Shown: positions 24,834 to 32,605 of the stretch, piece after piece
Position numbering within the stretch: the stretch's first letter is position 1
Layout of the letters: each line of letters starts with the position of its first letter
Assembly (NCBI RefSeq): GCF_001612885.1
Contig: NZ_BDBH01000004.1
Location: 310,001-374,000, forward strand
Source of the DNA: Nocardia harenae NBRC 108248
GTDB lineage: Bacteria; Actinomycetota; Actinomycetes; Mycobacteriales; Mycobacteriaceae
DNA length: 64,000 nt
Direction: 5' to 3'
Made by a program: the position numbers and the translations under genes
The notes under the pieces: model-generated
Databases searched by the model: none
What the model was told of the DNA's origin: nothing
Seen by the model: the letters and a program-made list of their open reading frames with translations, nothing else

Positions 24834-25859
24834 ATGACCAGCACCGAGCACGCCGAGTTCCACGACCCGCTGGTGCAGCCCGGCGTGCCCGAGCTGCCCG
24901 ACGGGTTCTTCGACCGGCTCATGTTCAACCTGCACCCCGCCGACGCCGCCTCCCCCTCGGTGATCGTGGGGTACGGGATCTACCCGGCCCGCGACACCGC
25001 CGACGGCTTCGTGCTGCTGACCACCGGAGCCGAACAGCGCAACCTGCGGTTCTCCACCCTGCTCGGCGCCACCGAGCGGGACGGCGCCGGGCCGCTGCGC
25101 GTGCGGGTGGTCGAGCCGAACGCGCAGTGGCGGCTGACCCTGGCGCCCAACGAGATCGGCGCCGAGTTCGACCTCACCTGGCGGGCCCGCACCCCCGCCT
25201 GGTGGGGCACGATCGAGGTCGGCAACAGCTCCGCCGCGCGCACCTGCTTCGACCACCTCTTCCAGTCCGGCCGCTACGCGGGCACGCTCACCGTGGACGG
25301 CGAGACCGTCCCGGTGGACGGCTGGTACGGCCAGCGCGATCGCTCGCGCGGGCTGCGCACCATGTCCGGCGGGCAGGGGCTGCACATCTGGTACCAGGCC
25401 CAGTTCCCGGAGTTCGCCATCGGCTTCCTGCTGGTCGAGACCCGCACGGGGGAGCGGCTGCTGCTCGAGGGCGCGGTCATGGGCGAGGACGGCTCGCTGG
25501 ACCCGATCATCGACGTGCGGCACGCCCTGGAGTTCACCGACGGTCTCGACCTGATCGGCGGGGTGGTGCGGGTGCACACCGCGTCCGGGCGGAGCTACCG
25601 CGCGCACGCCGACGCCGGCGCGGGCGGCGGCTACATGGCAGGCGCGGGATACGGCGGCCACCACGGGGTTTCGCACGGCGCGGAGCACATCGAGTCCGAC
25701 CGCTACCCGCTCGACGGCTCGGTCTCCCCGCGCACCCTCGACTCCGCCCTGACCGACCGGCTGTGCCGCTTCGACCTGGACGGGGTCGCCGGCTCCGGCA
25801 TCTTCGAATTCGCGCTCACCCGCAGCAGCTCCTACCGGTACCGGCCCACGCTGGACTGA
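24834..25859 (+). CDS. CrtC/AttH-like (DUF7064/7065-type) protein, copy 1
   Basis: Protein of 341 aa without signal peptide or membrane segment. The general look (VPVDGWYGQRDRSRGLR, GLHIWYQAQF, FALTRSSSYRYRP) recalls carotenoid 1,2-hydratase/AttH proteins, which have two lipocalin-like beta-barrels, and the actinobacterial DUF7064/7065 proteins found with lipid catabolism genes. WYGQRDRSRG corresponds to the MDHSWG/MDRSWG motif of the two other copies in this window. The reaction is unknown; water addition to, or isomerisation of, a hydrophobic substrate is a guess. GAGGAG precedes the ATG. Confidence 0.7.
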   Translation: MTSTEHAEFHDPLVQPGVPELPDGFFDRLMFNLHPADAASPSVIVGYGIYPARDTADGFVLLTTGAEQRNLRFSTLLGATERDGAGPLRVRVVEPNAQWRLTLAPNEIGAEFDLTWRARTPAWWGTIEVGNSSAARTCFDHLFQSGRYAGTLTVDGETVPVDGWYGQRDRSRGLRTMSGGQGLHIWYQAQFPEFAIGFLLVETRTGERLLLEGAVMGEDGSLDPIIDVRHALEFTDGLDLIGGVVRVHTASGRSYRAHADAGAGGGYMAGAGYGGHHGVSHGAEHIESDRYPLDGSVSPRTLDSALTDRLCRFDLDGVAGSGIFEFALTRSSSYRYRPTLD

Positions 25860-25872
25860 GCGCACGCGGAGA

Positions 25873-25901
25873 GGGGCGGCATCCGATCCGGATGCCGCCC
25901 C
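25873..25901. terminator. Strong bidirectional hairpin terminator
   Basis: A 13-bp perfect stem (25873-25885 with 25889-25901) and a 3-base loop, rich in GC and followed by CTTC, lie between the convergent CrtC/AttH-like and DECR-type genes. Confidence 0.75.
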
Positions 25902-25914
25902 CTTCGGGTCGTTC

Positions 25915-26811
25915 TCAGACGTTGCGCTGCGCCTTGCTCGACGCCGAGGCCGCCATGCTGGTCTCCTTGATCTGCTGCCAGTCGGCATCGGTGAGCCCGG
26001 TGAGCCCGGCGAAGGTCCCGGGGCCCGCCAGCATCTGGCCGCCGTCCATGGCGATGGTCTGCCCGGTCAGGTAGTCGCAGGCGTCGGAGAGCAGGAACAT
26101 GGTCAGGTTGGCCAGCTCCTCGACGGTGCCGGTACGCCCGGCCGGGATCTGGTCGGCCTGGGTGGCGCCGACCGCGCTCTTGTCGGTGGGGTTCAGCATC
26201 TCCCAGGCGTAGTCGGTGGGGATCGGGCCGGGCGCCACCGCGTTGAGCCGGATGCCGTACTTGGCCCACTCCACCGCCAGCGACATGGTCATCGAGTGCA
26301 CCGCGGCCTTGGCCATGGCCGAGGGCACCACGTACGCCGAGCCGGTCCACACCCAGGTGGTGAGGGTGGAGAGCACGCTGCCGCGCAGCCCCTCGGCGAT
26401 CCAGCGGGTACCCGCGGCGTGCGTGGTGTGGAACGAGCCGTTCATCACCGTGCTGGTGATCGCGGCGTAGGCGCGCGGGCTCAGATCCTGGGTGCGGGCG
26501 ATGAAATTCGCCGCGGCGTTGTTCAGCACGCCGGTGAGCGGGCCGTGCTCGGCCCAGATGCGGCCCATCGTCCGGTCGACATTGTCGTAGTCGCGCACGT
26601 CGACGGTGTGGAAGTGCACCGCGCCCGGCCGGGCCGCCGATGCCTCCGCGGCGGCCTCGGCCAGCACCGCCTCGCGGCGGCCCCACAGGTGCACCTCGGC
26701 GCCGTGGTCGACCAGGTGCCTGGCCACGCCGCGGCCGAGCCCGGTGCCGCCACCGGTGATCAGAATCCGCTTGCCTGCGAGCAGCTGCGGGGAGAAGGTC
26801 GAGTCGGTCAT
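25915..26811 (-). CDS. DECR-type SDR (2,4-dienoyl-CoA reductase-like)
   Basis: Short-chain reductase of 298 aa. The cofactor motif TGGGTGLGRG is followed by an NNAAANF motif and, at the active site, YVVPSAMAKAAVHSMTMSLA. That PSAxAKAxV pattern, where the lysine is kept but the usual YxxxK tyrosine is displaced, is typical of mammalian-type 2,4-dienoyl-CoA reductases, as is LNAVAPGPIP. It would reduce a dienoyl-CoA formed from an unsaturated or ring-derived chain using NADPH. The ATG at 26811 has GAGG just upstream. It is last in the leftward operon with the BadI-like gene. Confidence 0.83.
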   Translation of the reverse strand: MTDSTFSPQLLAGKRILITGGGTGLGRGVARHLVDHGAEVHLWGRREAVLAEAAAEASAARPGAVHFHTVDVRDYDNVDRTMGRIWAEHGPLTGVLNNAAANFIARTQDLSPRAYAAITSTVMNGSFHTTHAAGTRWIAEGLRGSVLSTLTTWVWTGSAYVVPSAMAKAAVHSMTMSLAVEWAKYGIRLNAVAPGPIPTDYAWEMLNPTDKSAVGATQADQIPAGRTGTVEELANLTMFLLSDACDYLTGQTIAMDGGQMLAGPGTFAGLTGLTDADWQQIKETSMAASASSKAQRNV

Positions 26812-26819
26812 CGTATACC

Positions 26820-26963
26820 TCACAGGCCGATGTGCTTGGCGATGATCTCGCGCTGGATTTCGTTGGTACCGCCGTCGCGCTTGGCCACGGTCGCCGGTGC
26901 GCGGCGGCGGTGGTCACCCGCCGCCGCGAACTCCTGCTGCTCGGCGGAGAACCGCACCGTCAC
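26820..26963 (-). pseudogene. Acyl-CoA dehydrogenase remnant: N- and C-terminal ends fused
   Basis: A 47-codon frame with a GTG start overlapping the BadI-like stop (GTGA). It begins VRFSAEQQEFAAA, the usual N-terminus of an ACAD, and after a short basic stretch ends AKRDGGTNEIQREIIAKHIG, the usual C-terminus of an ACAD. Roughly 330 codons between them are absent, yet the frame stays open. This is best explained as an internal deletion of a full acyl-CoA dehydrogenase gene that once stood between the ring hydrolase and the DECR-type SDR. A functional 47-aa product is unlikely. Confidence 0.8.
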
Positions 26964-27754
26964 TTGCCCCGGTAGGGGGAGAAGTCCGGCTTGCGCTTCT
27001 CGTTGAAGGCGGTGATGCCCTCGCGGGCCTCGGGGGTCTCGCCGAAGATCTCCAGCGTCGAGTAGGCCATGGTGCCGATGCTGACGAAGTGCTCGGTGTC
27101 GGTGTTCATCGACTGCTTGAGCACCTTGAGCGCGGTGGGGGAGAAGTCCAGCATCTGGTCGGCCCAGGCGCGGACCTCCGCCTTCAACTCGGCGGCCGGG
27201 ACGACCTTGTTCACCAGACCCCAGTCGAGGGCCTCCTCGGCCGAGAGCCTGCGCAGCATGAACCAGATCTCGCGGGCGCGCTTCTCGCCGACCACGCGCG
27301 CCAGGTAGCCCGAGCCGAGCCCGGCGTCGAAGGAGCCGACGCGCGGCCCGTTCTGCCCGAACTGCGCGGTGTCGGCCGCGATGGTGAGATCGCAGAGCAC
27401 GTGCAGCACGTGACCGCCGCCGATGGCGAGGCCGTTCACGGCCGCGATCACCGGCTTGGGGGTGTCGCGGATGACCCGGTGCAGCGCCTCGACCTCGAAC
27501 AGCCCGGAGGCCGAGGGCCCGTAGTCGCCGGTCTCCATGCGCTGCTTCTGGTCGCCGCCCGCGCAGAAGGCCTTGTCGCCCGCGCCGGTCAGCGCGACCA
27601 CGCCGACCTCGCTGCTGGCCCACGCGCGCTTGAAGGCGAACACGAGTTCGTCGACGGTCTGGGCGCGGAAGGCGTTGTAGCGCTCGGGCCGGTTGATGGT
27701 GATCCAGGCCAGCCCGTTGTCGACCTCGTAGGTGATGTCGGTGAATTCGGCCAT
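26960..27754 (-). CDS. BadI-like 2-ketocyclohexanecarboxyl-CoA hydrolase (crotonase fold)
   Basis: Crotonase-superfamily protein of 264 aa. The run ITINRPERYNAFRAQTVDEL, the CDLTIAADTAQFGQNGPRVG loop and VVGEKRAREIWFMLRRLSAE agree closely, as I recall it, with Rhodopseudomonas BadI, which opens the 2-ketocyclohexane-1-carboxyl-CoA ring to pimelyl-CoA. BadI is closely related to MenB (naphthoate synthase). With no other menaquinone genes here and a BadH-like SDR at 18.4 kb, ring cleavage is the better guess. The ATG at 27754 is 11-12 bases from an AGGAGAGG. A FadR-type half-conserved operator lies upstream. Confidence 0.82.
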   Translation of the reverse strand: MAEFTDITYEVDNGLAWITINRPERYNAFRAQTVDELVFAFKRAWASSEVGVVALTGAGDKAFCAGGDQKQRMETGDYGPSASGLFEVEALHRVIRDTPKPVIAAVNGLAIGGGHVLHVLCDLTIAADTAQFGQNGPRVGSFDAGLGSGYLARVVGEKRAREIWFMLRRLSAEEALDWGLVNKVVPAAELKAEVRAWADQMLDFSPTALKVLKQSMNTDTEHFVSIGTMAYSTLEIFGETPEAREGITAFNEKRKPDFSPYRGK

Positions 27755-27807
27755 CAGACTTCGGTGTCCTCTCCTGTGCTGAACCGCACGTCCGTCGTTG
27801 TGGTCAT

Positions 27808-27820
27808 TCGGACTGACCAT
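27808..27820. promoter_or_regulatory. FadR-type operator upstream of the BadI-like operon
   Basis: TCGGA-CTG-ACCAT is a degenerate operator. Read on the minus strand it gives ATGGTCAGTCC, which shares TGGTCAGTCC with the site at 13923. It lies 54 bases before the BadI-like start codon. Confidence 0.5.
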
Positions 27821-27954
27821 TTGCATAACAGTAGCGTTTCTGGACTTCCCGCACAACGGGCGCGGTGCCGCCGCTCGGGTCGACGGCCCGGTGGCGAGGC
27901 GCGACCGGGTTCCGCGCTTCGCGGACGCCGCCGTGGTCAGCGCGTGTTCCGCGC

Positions 27955-28224
27955 TCAGGCCCAGGCGAGCGCGACGAGTACGGCGGCGAACACCGCGCAC
28001 CACCCGAAGAACAGGTAGCGCAGCCGCGGCGGCGCGGTCCGCAGCTCCATGAACCAGTAGCCGATGGCGCCGACCTTCCCGAAGGCGGCGAGCAGCACCA
28101 CCGCGATCCAGAGTTCGCGGCCGAGCAGCGCGGTGGCCGAGTGCGAGTCGATCACCACCACACCGAAGACCGTCAGCGCGGTCAGGACGAGGAGCACCAG
28201 CGCGCTGGTGCGAAACGCGGACAC
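27955..28224 (-). CDS. Prokaryotic cytochrome c oxidase subunit IV-like small membrane protein
   Basis: Membrane protein of 89 aa with three predicted transmembrane helices: residues about 8-25, 38-57 and 69-88. The AFGKVGAIGYWFMELRTAP segment is characteristic of the COX4_pro/NorF-type small subunit that accompanies a subunit III. It follows the subunit III-like gene, 21 bases downstream. No subunit I or II gene is in the window, so any complex would need partners encoded elsewhere. Confidence 0.75.
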   Translation of the reverse strand: MSAFRTSALVLLVLTALTVFGVVVIDSHSATALLGRELWIAVVLLAAFGKVGAIGYWFMELRTAPPRLRYLFFGWCAVFAAVLVALAWA

Positions 28225-28245
28225 GACGGGGGACTCCTGTGATCG

Positions 28246-28899
28246 TCACACGGCCGGAACCAGGTAGAGCAGCGGAAAGAGCACCATCCAGAGCGCGTCG
28301 ACCATGTGCCAGTACACGCCGGCGCCCTCCGGGAAGCGGGATGCGGCGAACCCCGGCCGCCCGCAGCCGCGCAGGCACGCCAGGATCAGCGCGAGCCCGA
28401 TCAGCACGTGCGTCAGATGGATTCCGGTGAGCACGAAGTAGTAGGTGAAGTACAGGTCGGTGACCGGCGCGAAGCCGAGCCCGGCCAGGTGCCGGTACTC
28501 CGCCAGCTTGACGACGGCGAAGGCGAGACCGAGCACGGCGGTGAGCCCGAAGAAGCGGCGCGCGGTGCCGGTGCGCCCCGCCCGCCCCGCGGCCAGCGCG
28601 CCTGCCACGCAGAACGAGCTCGCCAGCAGGATCGTCGTGTTCAGCAGCCCGGACCACCGGTCGAGCGCGGCCGCGCCCGCCGCGAAGAGCGCGGGCTGCC
28701 GGTCCAGCGCGGCGACGTAGGCGACGAAGAACACCCCGAACAGAGTCATGTCGCCGAGCACGAAGACCCAGAGCCCCGGCTCTCCGGGGATCCGGCCGGC
28801 CGCGGCCCGCGGCGGCGCGGACGGTCGCGGAACCCGCGCCGGGGTGGGCTCGCCGCGCAGGAACAGCGGGCGTTCCGCCCTCTCCGGCGCGTGGTTCAC
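28246..28899 (-). CDS. Cytochrome c oxidase subunit III-like protein (NorE type)
   Basis: Polytopic protein of 217 aa with about five transmembrane helices. GEPGLWVFVLGDMTLFGVFF near residue 45 and the HLTHVLIGL and YWHMVDALWMVLFPLLYLVP segments are typical of haem-copper oxidase subunit III and of NorE, which lacks the first two helices. The GTG start overlaps the TGA of the upstream membrane protein (GTGA). The genetic setting, without catalytic subunits, suggests an accessory role, perhaps delivering electrons or oxygen to a membrane-bound oxygenase or oxidase (inference). Confidence 0.8.
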   Translation of the reverse strand: MNHAPERAERPLFLRGEPTPARVPRPSAPPRAAAGRIPGEPGLWVFVLGDMTLFGVFFVAYVAALDRQPALFAAGAAALDRWSGLLNTTILLASSFCVAGALAAGRAGRTGTARRFFGLTAVLGLAFAVVKLAEYRHLAGLGFAPVTDLYFTYYFVLTGIHLTHVLIGLALILACLRGCGRPGFAASRFPEGAGVYWHMVDALWMVLFPLLYLVPAV

Positions 28900-29630
28900 C
28901 CCGCGCCCCCGGCGGCCGCGTGCTCCTCGAGCAGGGCATTGCGCAGGGCGAAGCCCATGATGAACGCCCACGCGGCGTACGAGCTCAACGCGAGCCAGAA
29001 CGAGAACAGCCCCTGCCAGGCGAAGGGGCCGCTCTTGAAGAAGTAGGACAGCACGCCGGGCAGGAAGAGGAACGCCACCCACAGATTGGCGTACGCCACC
29101 CACCGGGGCAGGACCGGCCGCTCGGCGCGGTCCCGCAGCACGACCAGGGCGATGGCCACGTTCTGGACGACGAAGGGCGCCACCGGGGGCACGAACAGCA
29201 GCCACGCCAGGTCGTTCAGCAGCACGGTCAGCTCGGGTGAGCGCTCCGGCCGGAAGGCCGCGACGTTCATGATCACCAGCGGGACCACGAGCAGGACCCA
29301 GGTGACCGTGCCCGCGATGAGCTGGGTGAAGCACAGGACCGGCGAACGCCCCTCGGCGTCGAGCAGCCGGACGGTGATCGCCCCGGCGAGCACCCCCATC
29401 CCGGAGATGCCGAAGATGGAGATGGTCACGCCTGCCTGGAACGCGGCCGGGTCGGAGGCGTAGAAGCGCACCAGCTCGGCGGTGGACAGATCCGCTGCGG
29501 GCGGCTTGGGCAGAATGCCGGCGATCAGCCATCCGGCCAGCGCGACGACGATCGCGACCGGCCCGGCCAGCGCGCACCACAGCTGCGGGCGCAGCGCGCG
29601 CATCCGGTCCGCCACGGGGGGTGTGGTCAC
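28896..29630 (-). CDS. Polytopic membrane protein of unknown function
   Basis: Protein of 244 aa with about six or seven hydrophobic helices. The first starts near residue 17 (LWCALAGPVAIVVALAGWLI), followed by segments such as LIAGTVTWVLLVVPLVIMNV and LFVPPVAPFVVQNVAIALVV. I do not recognise the family. No conserved histidine pattern that would bind haem-copper centres is apparent. It is translationally coupled to the subunit III-like gene and lies 12 bases after the CrtC/AttH-like gene, so these four genes probably form one operon and the proteins may meet at the membrane. Confidence 0.65.
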   Translation of the reverse strand: MTTPPVADRMRALRPQLWCALAGPVAIVVALAGWLIAGILPKPPAADLSTAELVRFYASDPAAFQAGVTISIFGISGMGVLAGAITVRLLDAEGRSPVLCFTQLIAGTVTWVLLVVPLVIMNVAAFRPERSPELTVLLNDLAWLLFVPPVAPFVVQNVAIALVVLRDRAERPVLPRWVAYANLWVAFLFLPGVLSYFFKSGPFAWQGLFSFWLALSSYAAWAFIMGFALRNALLEEHAAAGGAG

Positions 29631-29642
29631 TGCGTGCTCCGC

Positions 29643-30611
29643 TCAGTTGTACAGCTTGGTGAAGTGGTGCAGGTCGAGGAAGTCGGTGCTGGTCCCGAAG
29701 GCGGTCCGGTCGCCCATCCGCCACTTCGGCAGCACCATGAAGGCCATCGAGCCGGGCCAGTACTGACACGGGAACTGGGTCTGCGCCTCCCCGGTGAGTT
29801 CCCACACCCGGCCCTGCGCATCCGTCAGATGCAGATCGATCGTCTTCGCGTACATCCCGCGGCGGCGGATGGTCGCCGTTCCCTCCGCGAGGCCGATTCC
29901 CTTGCCGTGGTCCATGACGTAGCCGTGCGTGATGTCGGCGACGACCTCCCGATCCGGGCCGATCGCCGGGTCGAACGCGAACATCGAGTGGATCGCCAGA
30001 TCATGGCCGAAATGCGCCTGCAGCCAGGTCATCGTGCCGAGCTGGCGTTCCTCCCGCACCCCCCAGCTGTGGTCCATCGTCGACATCGAGTCGACCCGGT
30101 GCCGCACCCCGTTCAGCACGACCTCGCCGGTGACCTTGCCGGTCATGTCGAAGTGGCCGGCGTAGGCGGCGCTGGCGGAGAGATCGCCCTTGGTGTTCTG
30201 CGCGCGCGGATCCATCGCCGGATCGTGGATGTCGAAGCCCTCCATCAGCGCCTCGTAGCGGACATCGATCCGCAGCGACTCCCCGTTGTCGAAGCGGAGG
30301 TCCCACACCCGATTGGGGTCGACGCAGGTGATCGCGAGGCCGTTGGCGAGCCGGTAGTCGAGCAGGCTGCCCGACTCGGGCATCGGGAGATACGCGCGGC
30401 TGTCCCAGAAATCGATCTCCCACGCCGAGGTCACCCGGCGGGAGTTGACGAAGATCGCGGAATTGACCACGCCGATGTTCGGGCGGAACAGCGCGTACAG
30501 CCCCACGTGCAGCGGCACCTCGGGAATCTCGAACCCGAAGTAGTTGGTCTCCGTCCACATTCGAGCGTCGGTGGTCGGCGGGTGGAATTCGGCGTCCTCG
30601 GGCTTGATCAT
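29643..30611 (-). CDS. CrtC/AttH-like (DUF7064/7065-type) protein, copy 2
   Basis: Protein of 322 aa beginning MIKPEDAEFHPP. Copy 3 at 37.9 kb begins almost identically (MIRPEDADLHPV). Motifs shared with copy 3 are WTETxxFxFxIPE near residue 20, FDIHDPAMDP and STMDHSWGVREE. The last is a plausible active-site loop with conserved D, H/R and W, as in AttH/carotenoid hydratase folds. Here it stands alone, with no phosphotransferase next to it, upstream of the membrane protein and oxidase subunit genes. Biochemical role unknown. Confidence 0.7.
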   Translation of the reverse strand: MIKPEDAEFHPPTTDARMWTETNYFGFEIPEVPLHVGLYALFRPNIGVVNSAIFVNSRRVTSAWEIDFWDSRAYLPMPESGSLLDYRLANGLAITCVDPNRVWDLRFDNGESLRIDVRYEALMEGFDIHDPAMDPRAQNTKGDLSASAAYAGHFDMTGKVTGEVVLNGVRHRVDSMSTMDHSWGVREERQLGTMTWLQAHFGHDLAIHSMFAFDPAIGPDREVVADITHGYVMDHGKGIGLAEGTATIRRRGMYAKTIDLHLTDAQGRVWELTGEAQTQFPCQYWPGSMAFMVLPKWRMGDRTAFGTSTDFLDLHHFTKLYN

Positions 30612-30823
30612 GCGCCATTGTCGGCAAAGTGCCGGGCCGCGGGACAACGGAAACGCGGTGCTATCCCTCGTTGGAGGGAGCGCGCCGCCCGCCCGGCCTC
30701 CCTCGAAGGGGATAAGAGCGAACTGTGGGCTTCACCACACCGGGCGCGGCGGCCTAGACCTGTGGAGGTGGCGCCCGAGTCGGGCCGGCCACTTCACCAG
30801 CTCTGATCCCGAGGAGAACTGCC
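30612..30823. promoter_or_regulatory. Divergent intergenic region with imperfect inverted repeat
   Basis: The gap between the divergent CrtC/AttH-like and PEP-utilising genes holds two related elements in opposite orientation, ATCCCTCGTTGGAGGGA near 30662-30678 and TCCCTCGAAGGGGAT near 30700-30714. They could be a regulator binding pair, possibly for the LuxR protein encoded at 32.6-33.8 kb. GAGGAGAACTGCC before 30824 is the ribosome site of the rightward gene. Confidence 0.4.
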
Positions 30824-32548
30824 ATGAGCGTGGCGTGGCCCTGCGACGACGCACCCAGCGATCGCTTCCCGATCTTCACGCGGGCGAACACCGGCGAGGT
30901 GTTCACCGACGCGGCGACGCCGCTGACCTGGAGCGCCTTCGGCCGCGGCGTCTACGACGCGGCCTACCGCGACGCGCTCTACCAGATCGGCGTCTTCACC
31001 CCCGCCGACTTCCGGCCGGAGGGGGAGTGCGAGGTCGTCGGGTGCTTCGGCGGCTACGTCTACATCAATGTCTCGATCTCCCGGGTGCTCGCCGTGCGGA
31101 CGCCGGGGATGACCGCCGAGGCGATCGACCGCTCGCTCTTCGGCGAGCACCCCGACGTGCGCCCGTACGCCCCGCACCCCGACGACGAGAACGCCGAATG
31201 CACCGAGCGGATGGTGGCGTGGATGGGGTCGCTGTTCAGCGCCACCGACGTGCCCGAAGTCGAGGCACACCGGCGCCGGATCGACGAGGTCGTGGCCGCG
31301 CGGCCGCGGCTGAGCGAACTCACCGACGCCGAGCTGGCCGCCCGCTACCGCTCGATGGTTCCGGAGATGCGCCCGGTCTTCGCCACCCACATCGTGCACC
31401 TCTACGCGACCAACATCCTCACCGGGCTGATCGCCCAGGTGGGCGCGGCGGTCGGCGACGGTGACCTGGTCGCGAAGGTGACCGCGGGGCTCGGTGAGGT
31501 CGACTCCGCGCAGCAGTCCTTCGATCTGTGGCGGCTGTCGCGGCTTGTCCGCAACTCGGCGGCGCTGACCGGCGCCTTCGCGGAGGGCATCGGGGGAGTC
31601 CTGGAGCGGATCGGCGCACTGGACTCCGCCGAGGTGAGCGAATTCCTGGCGGGCTGGGACGCCTTCCTCGACGCGTGGGGATTCCTCGGCCCGAGTGTGT
31701 GGGAGGGCCGCTCGCCCACCTACCGCTCCGCGCCGGAGATTCCGCTGCGCATGCTCGATCACGCGCGCCGGGTGCCGGACGAGCAGTCGCCGCAGCAGCG
31801 CACCGCCCACCTGGCGGCGCAGCGAGCCGAGGCGGTGGCGACCATCGCGGGCAAGCTCGACGAGGAGACCCGCGCACAGTTCCTGGCGGCGGCCAACGGG
31901 GCGACCCTCTTCCTGCCCGCGCGCGAGGCGACCAAGGTGCAGTGCACCCGGCTGTGCGAGGAGGCGCGGATGACGATGCGCGAGCTGGGCGGCCGCCTGG
32001 TCGCGCGCGGGGTGCTGGAGCGCTGGGCGGACGTCCTGCTGCTCATGGACGACGAGCTCGACGCCTTCCTGGCCGAACCGGAGGCGTACGCCGCCGTCGT
32101 CGCGGAGCGGAAGCAGACGCTGGAGCTGCTGGAGCGCAAGTGGCCGCCGTTCATCCTCGAGGGCGCCCCGCCCGCCATCGAGTCGTTCGCCGACCGCGAC
32201 ACCTCGATCGTCGATCCGGTGGCCGCCGGCGACGTGCTGGCCGGGCTCGGCGTGGCGCCTGGGGTGCACACCGGCCCGGCGCGGGTGGTCCGCTCGCTGA
32301 TCGACGACGTCGACCTGGAGCCCGGTGACGTCCTGGTCGCGATGACCACGGACTCCTCGTGGGGGCCGCTGTTCCTGTCGGCGGGCGCCGTGGTGTGCCA
32401 GACCGGTGCGGCGATCTCGCACGCCGCCATCGTCGCCAGGGAACTCGGCATTCCGGCGGCGGTGTCGGTGCAGGACTGCACGACCCGGATCGTCGACGGC
32501 ACGATCCTCACCGTCGACGGCAGCAGCGGCAAGGTGACCGTCGGCTGA
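30824..32548 (+). CDS. PEP-utilising enzyme with mobile (swivelling histidine) domain, no ATP-grasp domain
   Basis: Protein of 574 aa. The C-terminal 90 residues are a PEP-utiliser mobile domain: AVVCQTGAAISHAAIVAREL carries the phospho-accepting histidine and GIPAAVSVQDCTTRIVDGTI completes the domain. The preceding 480 residues are mostly helical with no recognisable PPDK ATP-grasp or TIM-barrel PEP domain. By family logic it would relay a phosphoryl group with a separate partner, as in two-part PEP synthase-like systems (rifampin phosphotransferase, phenylphosphate synthase), but no such partner is encoded nearby. GAGGAG precedes the ATG. Substrate unknown. Confidence 0.72.
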   Translation: MSVAWPCDDAPSDRFPIFTRANTGEVFTDAATPLTWSAFGRGVYDAAYRDALYQIGVFTPADFRPEGECEVVGCFGGYVYINVSISRVLAVRTPGMTAEAIDRSLFGEHPDVRPYAPHPDDENAECTERMVAWMGSLFSATDVPEVEAHRRRIDEVVAARPRLSELTDAELAARYRSMVPEMRPVFATHIVHLYATNILTGLIAQVGAAVGDGDLVAKVTAGLGEVDSAQQSFDLWRLSRLVRNSAALTGAFAEGIGGVLERIGALDSAEVSEFLAGWDAFLDAWGFLGPSVWEGRSPTYRSAPEIPLRMLDHARRVPDEQSPQQRTAHLAAQRAEAVATIAGKLDEETRAQFLAAANGATLFLPAREATKVQCTRLCEEARMTMRELGGRLVARGVLERWADVLLLMDDELDAFLAEPEAYAAVVAERKQTLELLERKWPPFILEGAPPAIESFADRDTSIVDPVAAGDVLAGLGVAPGVHTGPARVVRSLIDDVDLEPGDVLVAMTTDSSWGPLFLSAGAVVCQTGAAISHAAIVARELGIPAAVSVQDCTTRIVDGTILTVDGSSGKVTVG

Positions 32549-32605
32549 TCGGCGGGTGCACGGCTCCGCCCCGGTCCGGAATTGCGGACCGGGGGCGGAG
32601 GTGTT

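Noticed and set aside
26820..26963. The 47-aa frame as a functional small protein
   Set aside because: Both ends match the ends of acyl-CoA dehydrogenases and the middle is missing, so a deletion remnant is more economical.
26960..27754. MenB (naphthoate synthase) for the crotonase at 27 kb
   Set aside because: MenB and BadI are close relatives, so this is not excluded. No other menaquinone gene is present and a BadH-like SDR is in the same island, so the BadI-like call is preferred.
26960..28939. A 659-residue fusion ending in the BadI-like protein
   Set aside because: The upstream part is an off-frame reading of the oxidase subunit III/IV genes. The BadI-like homology starts at the ATG at 27754.
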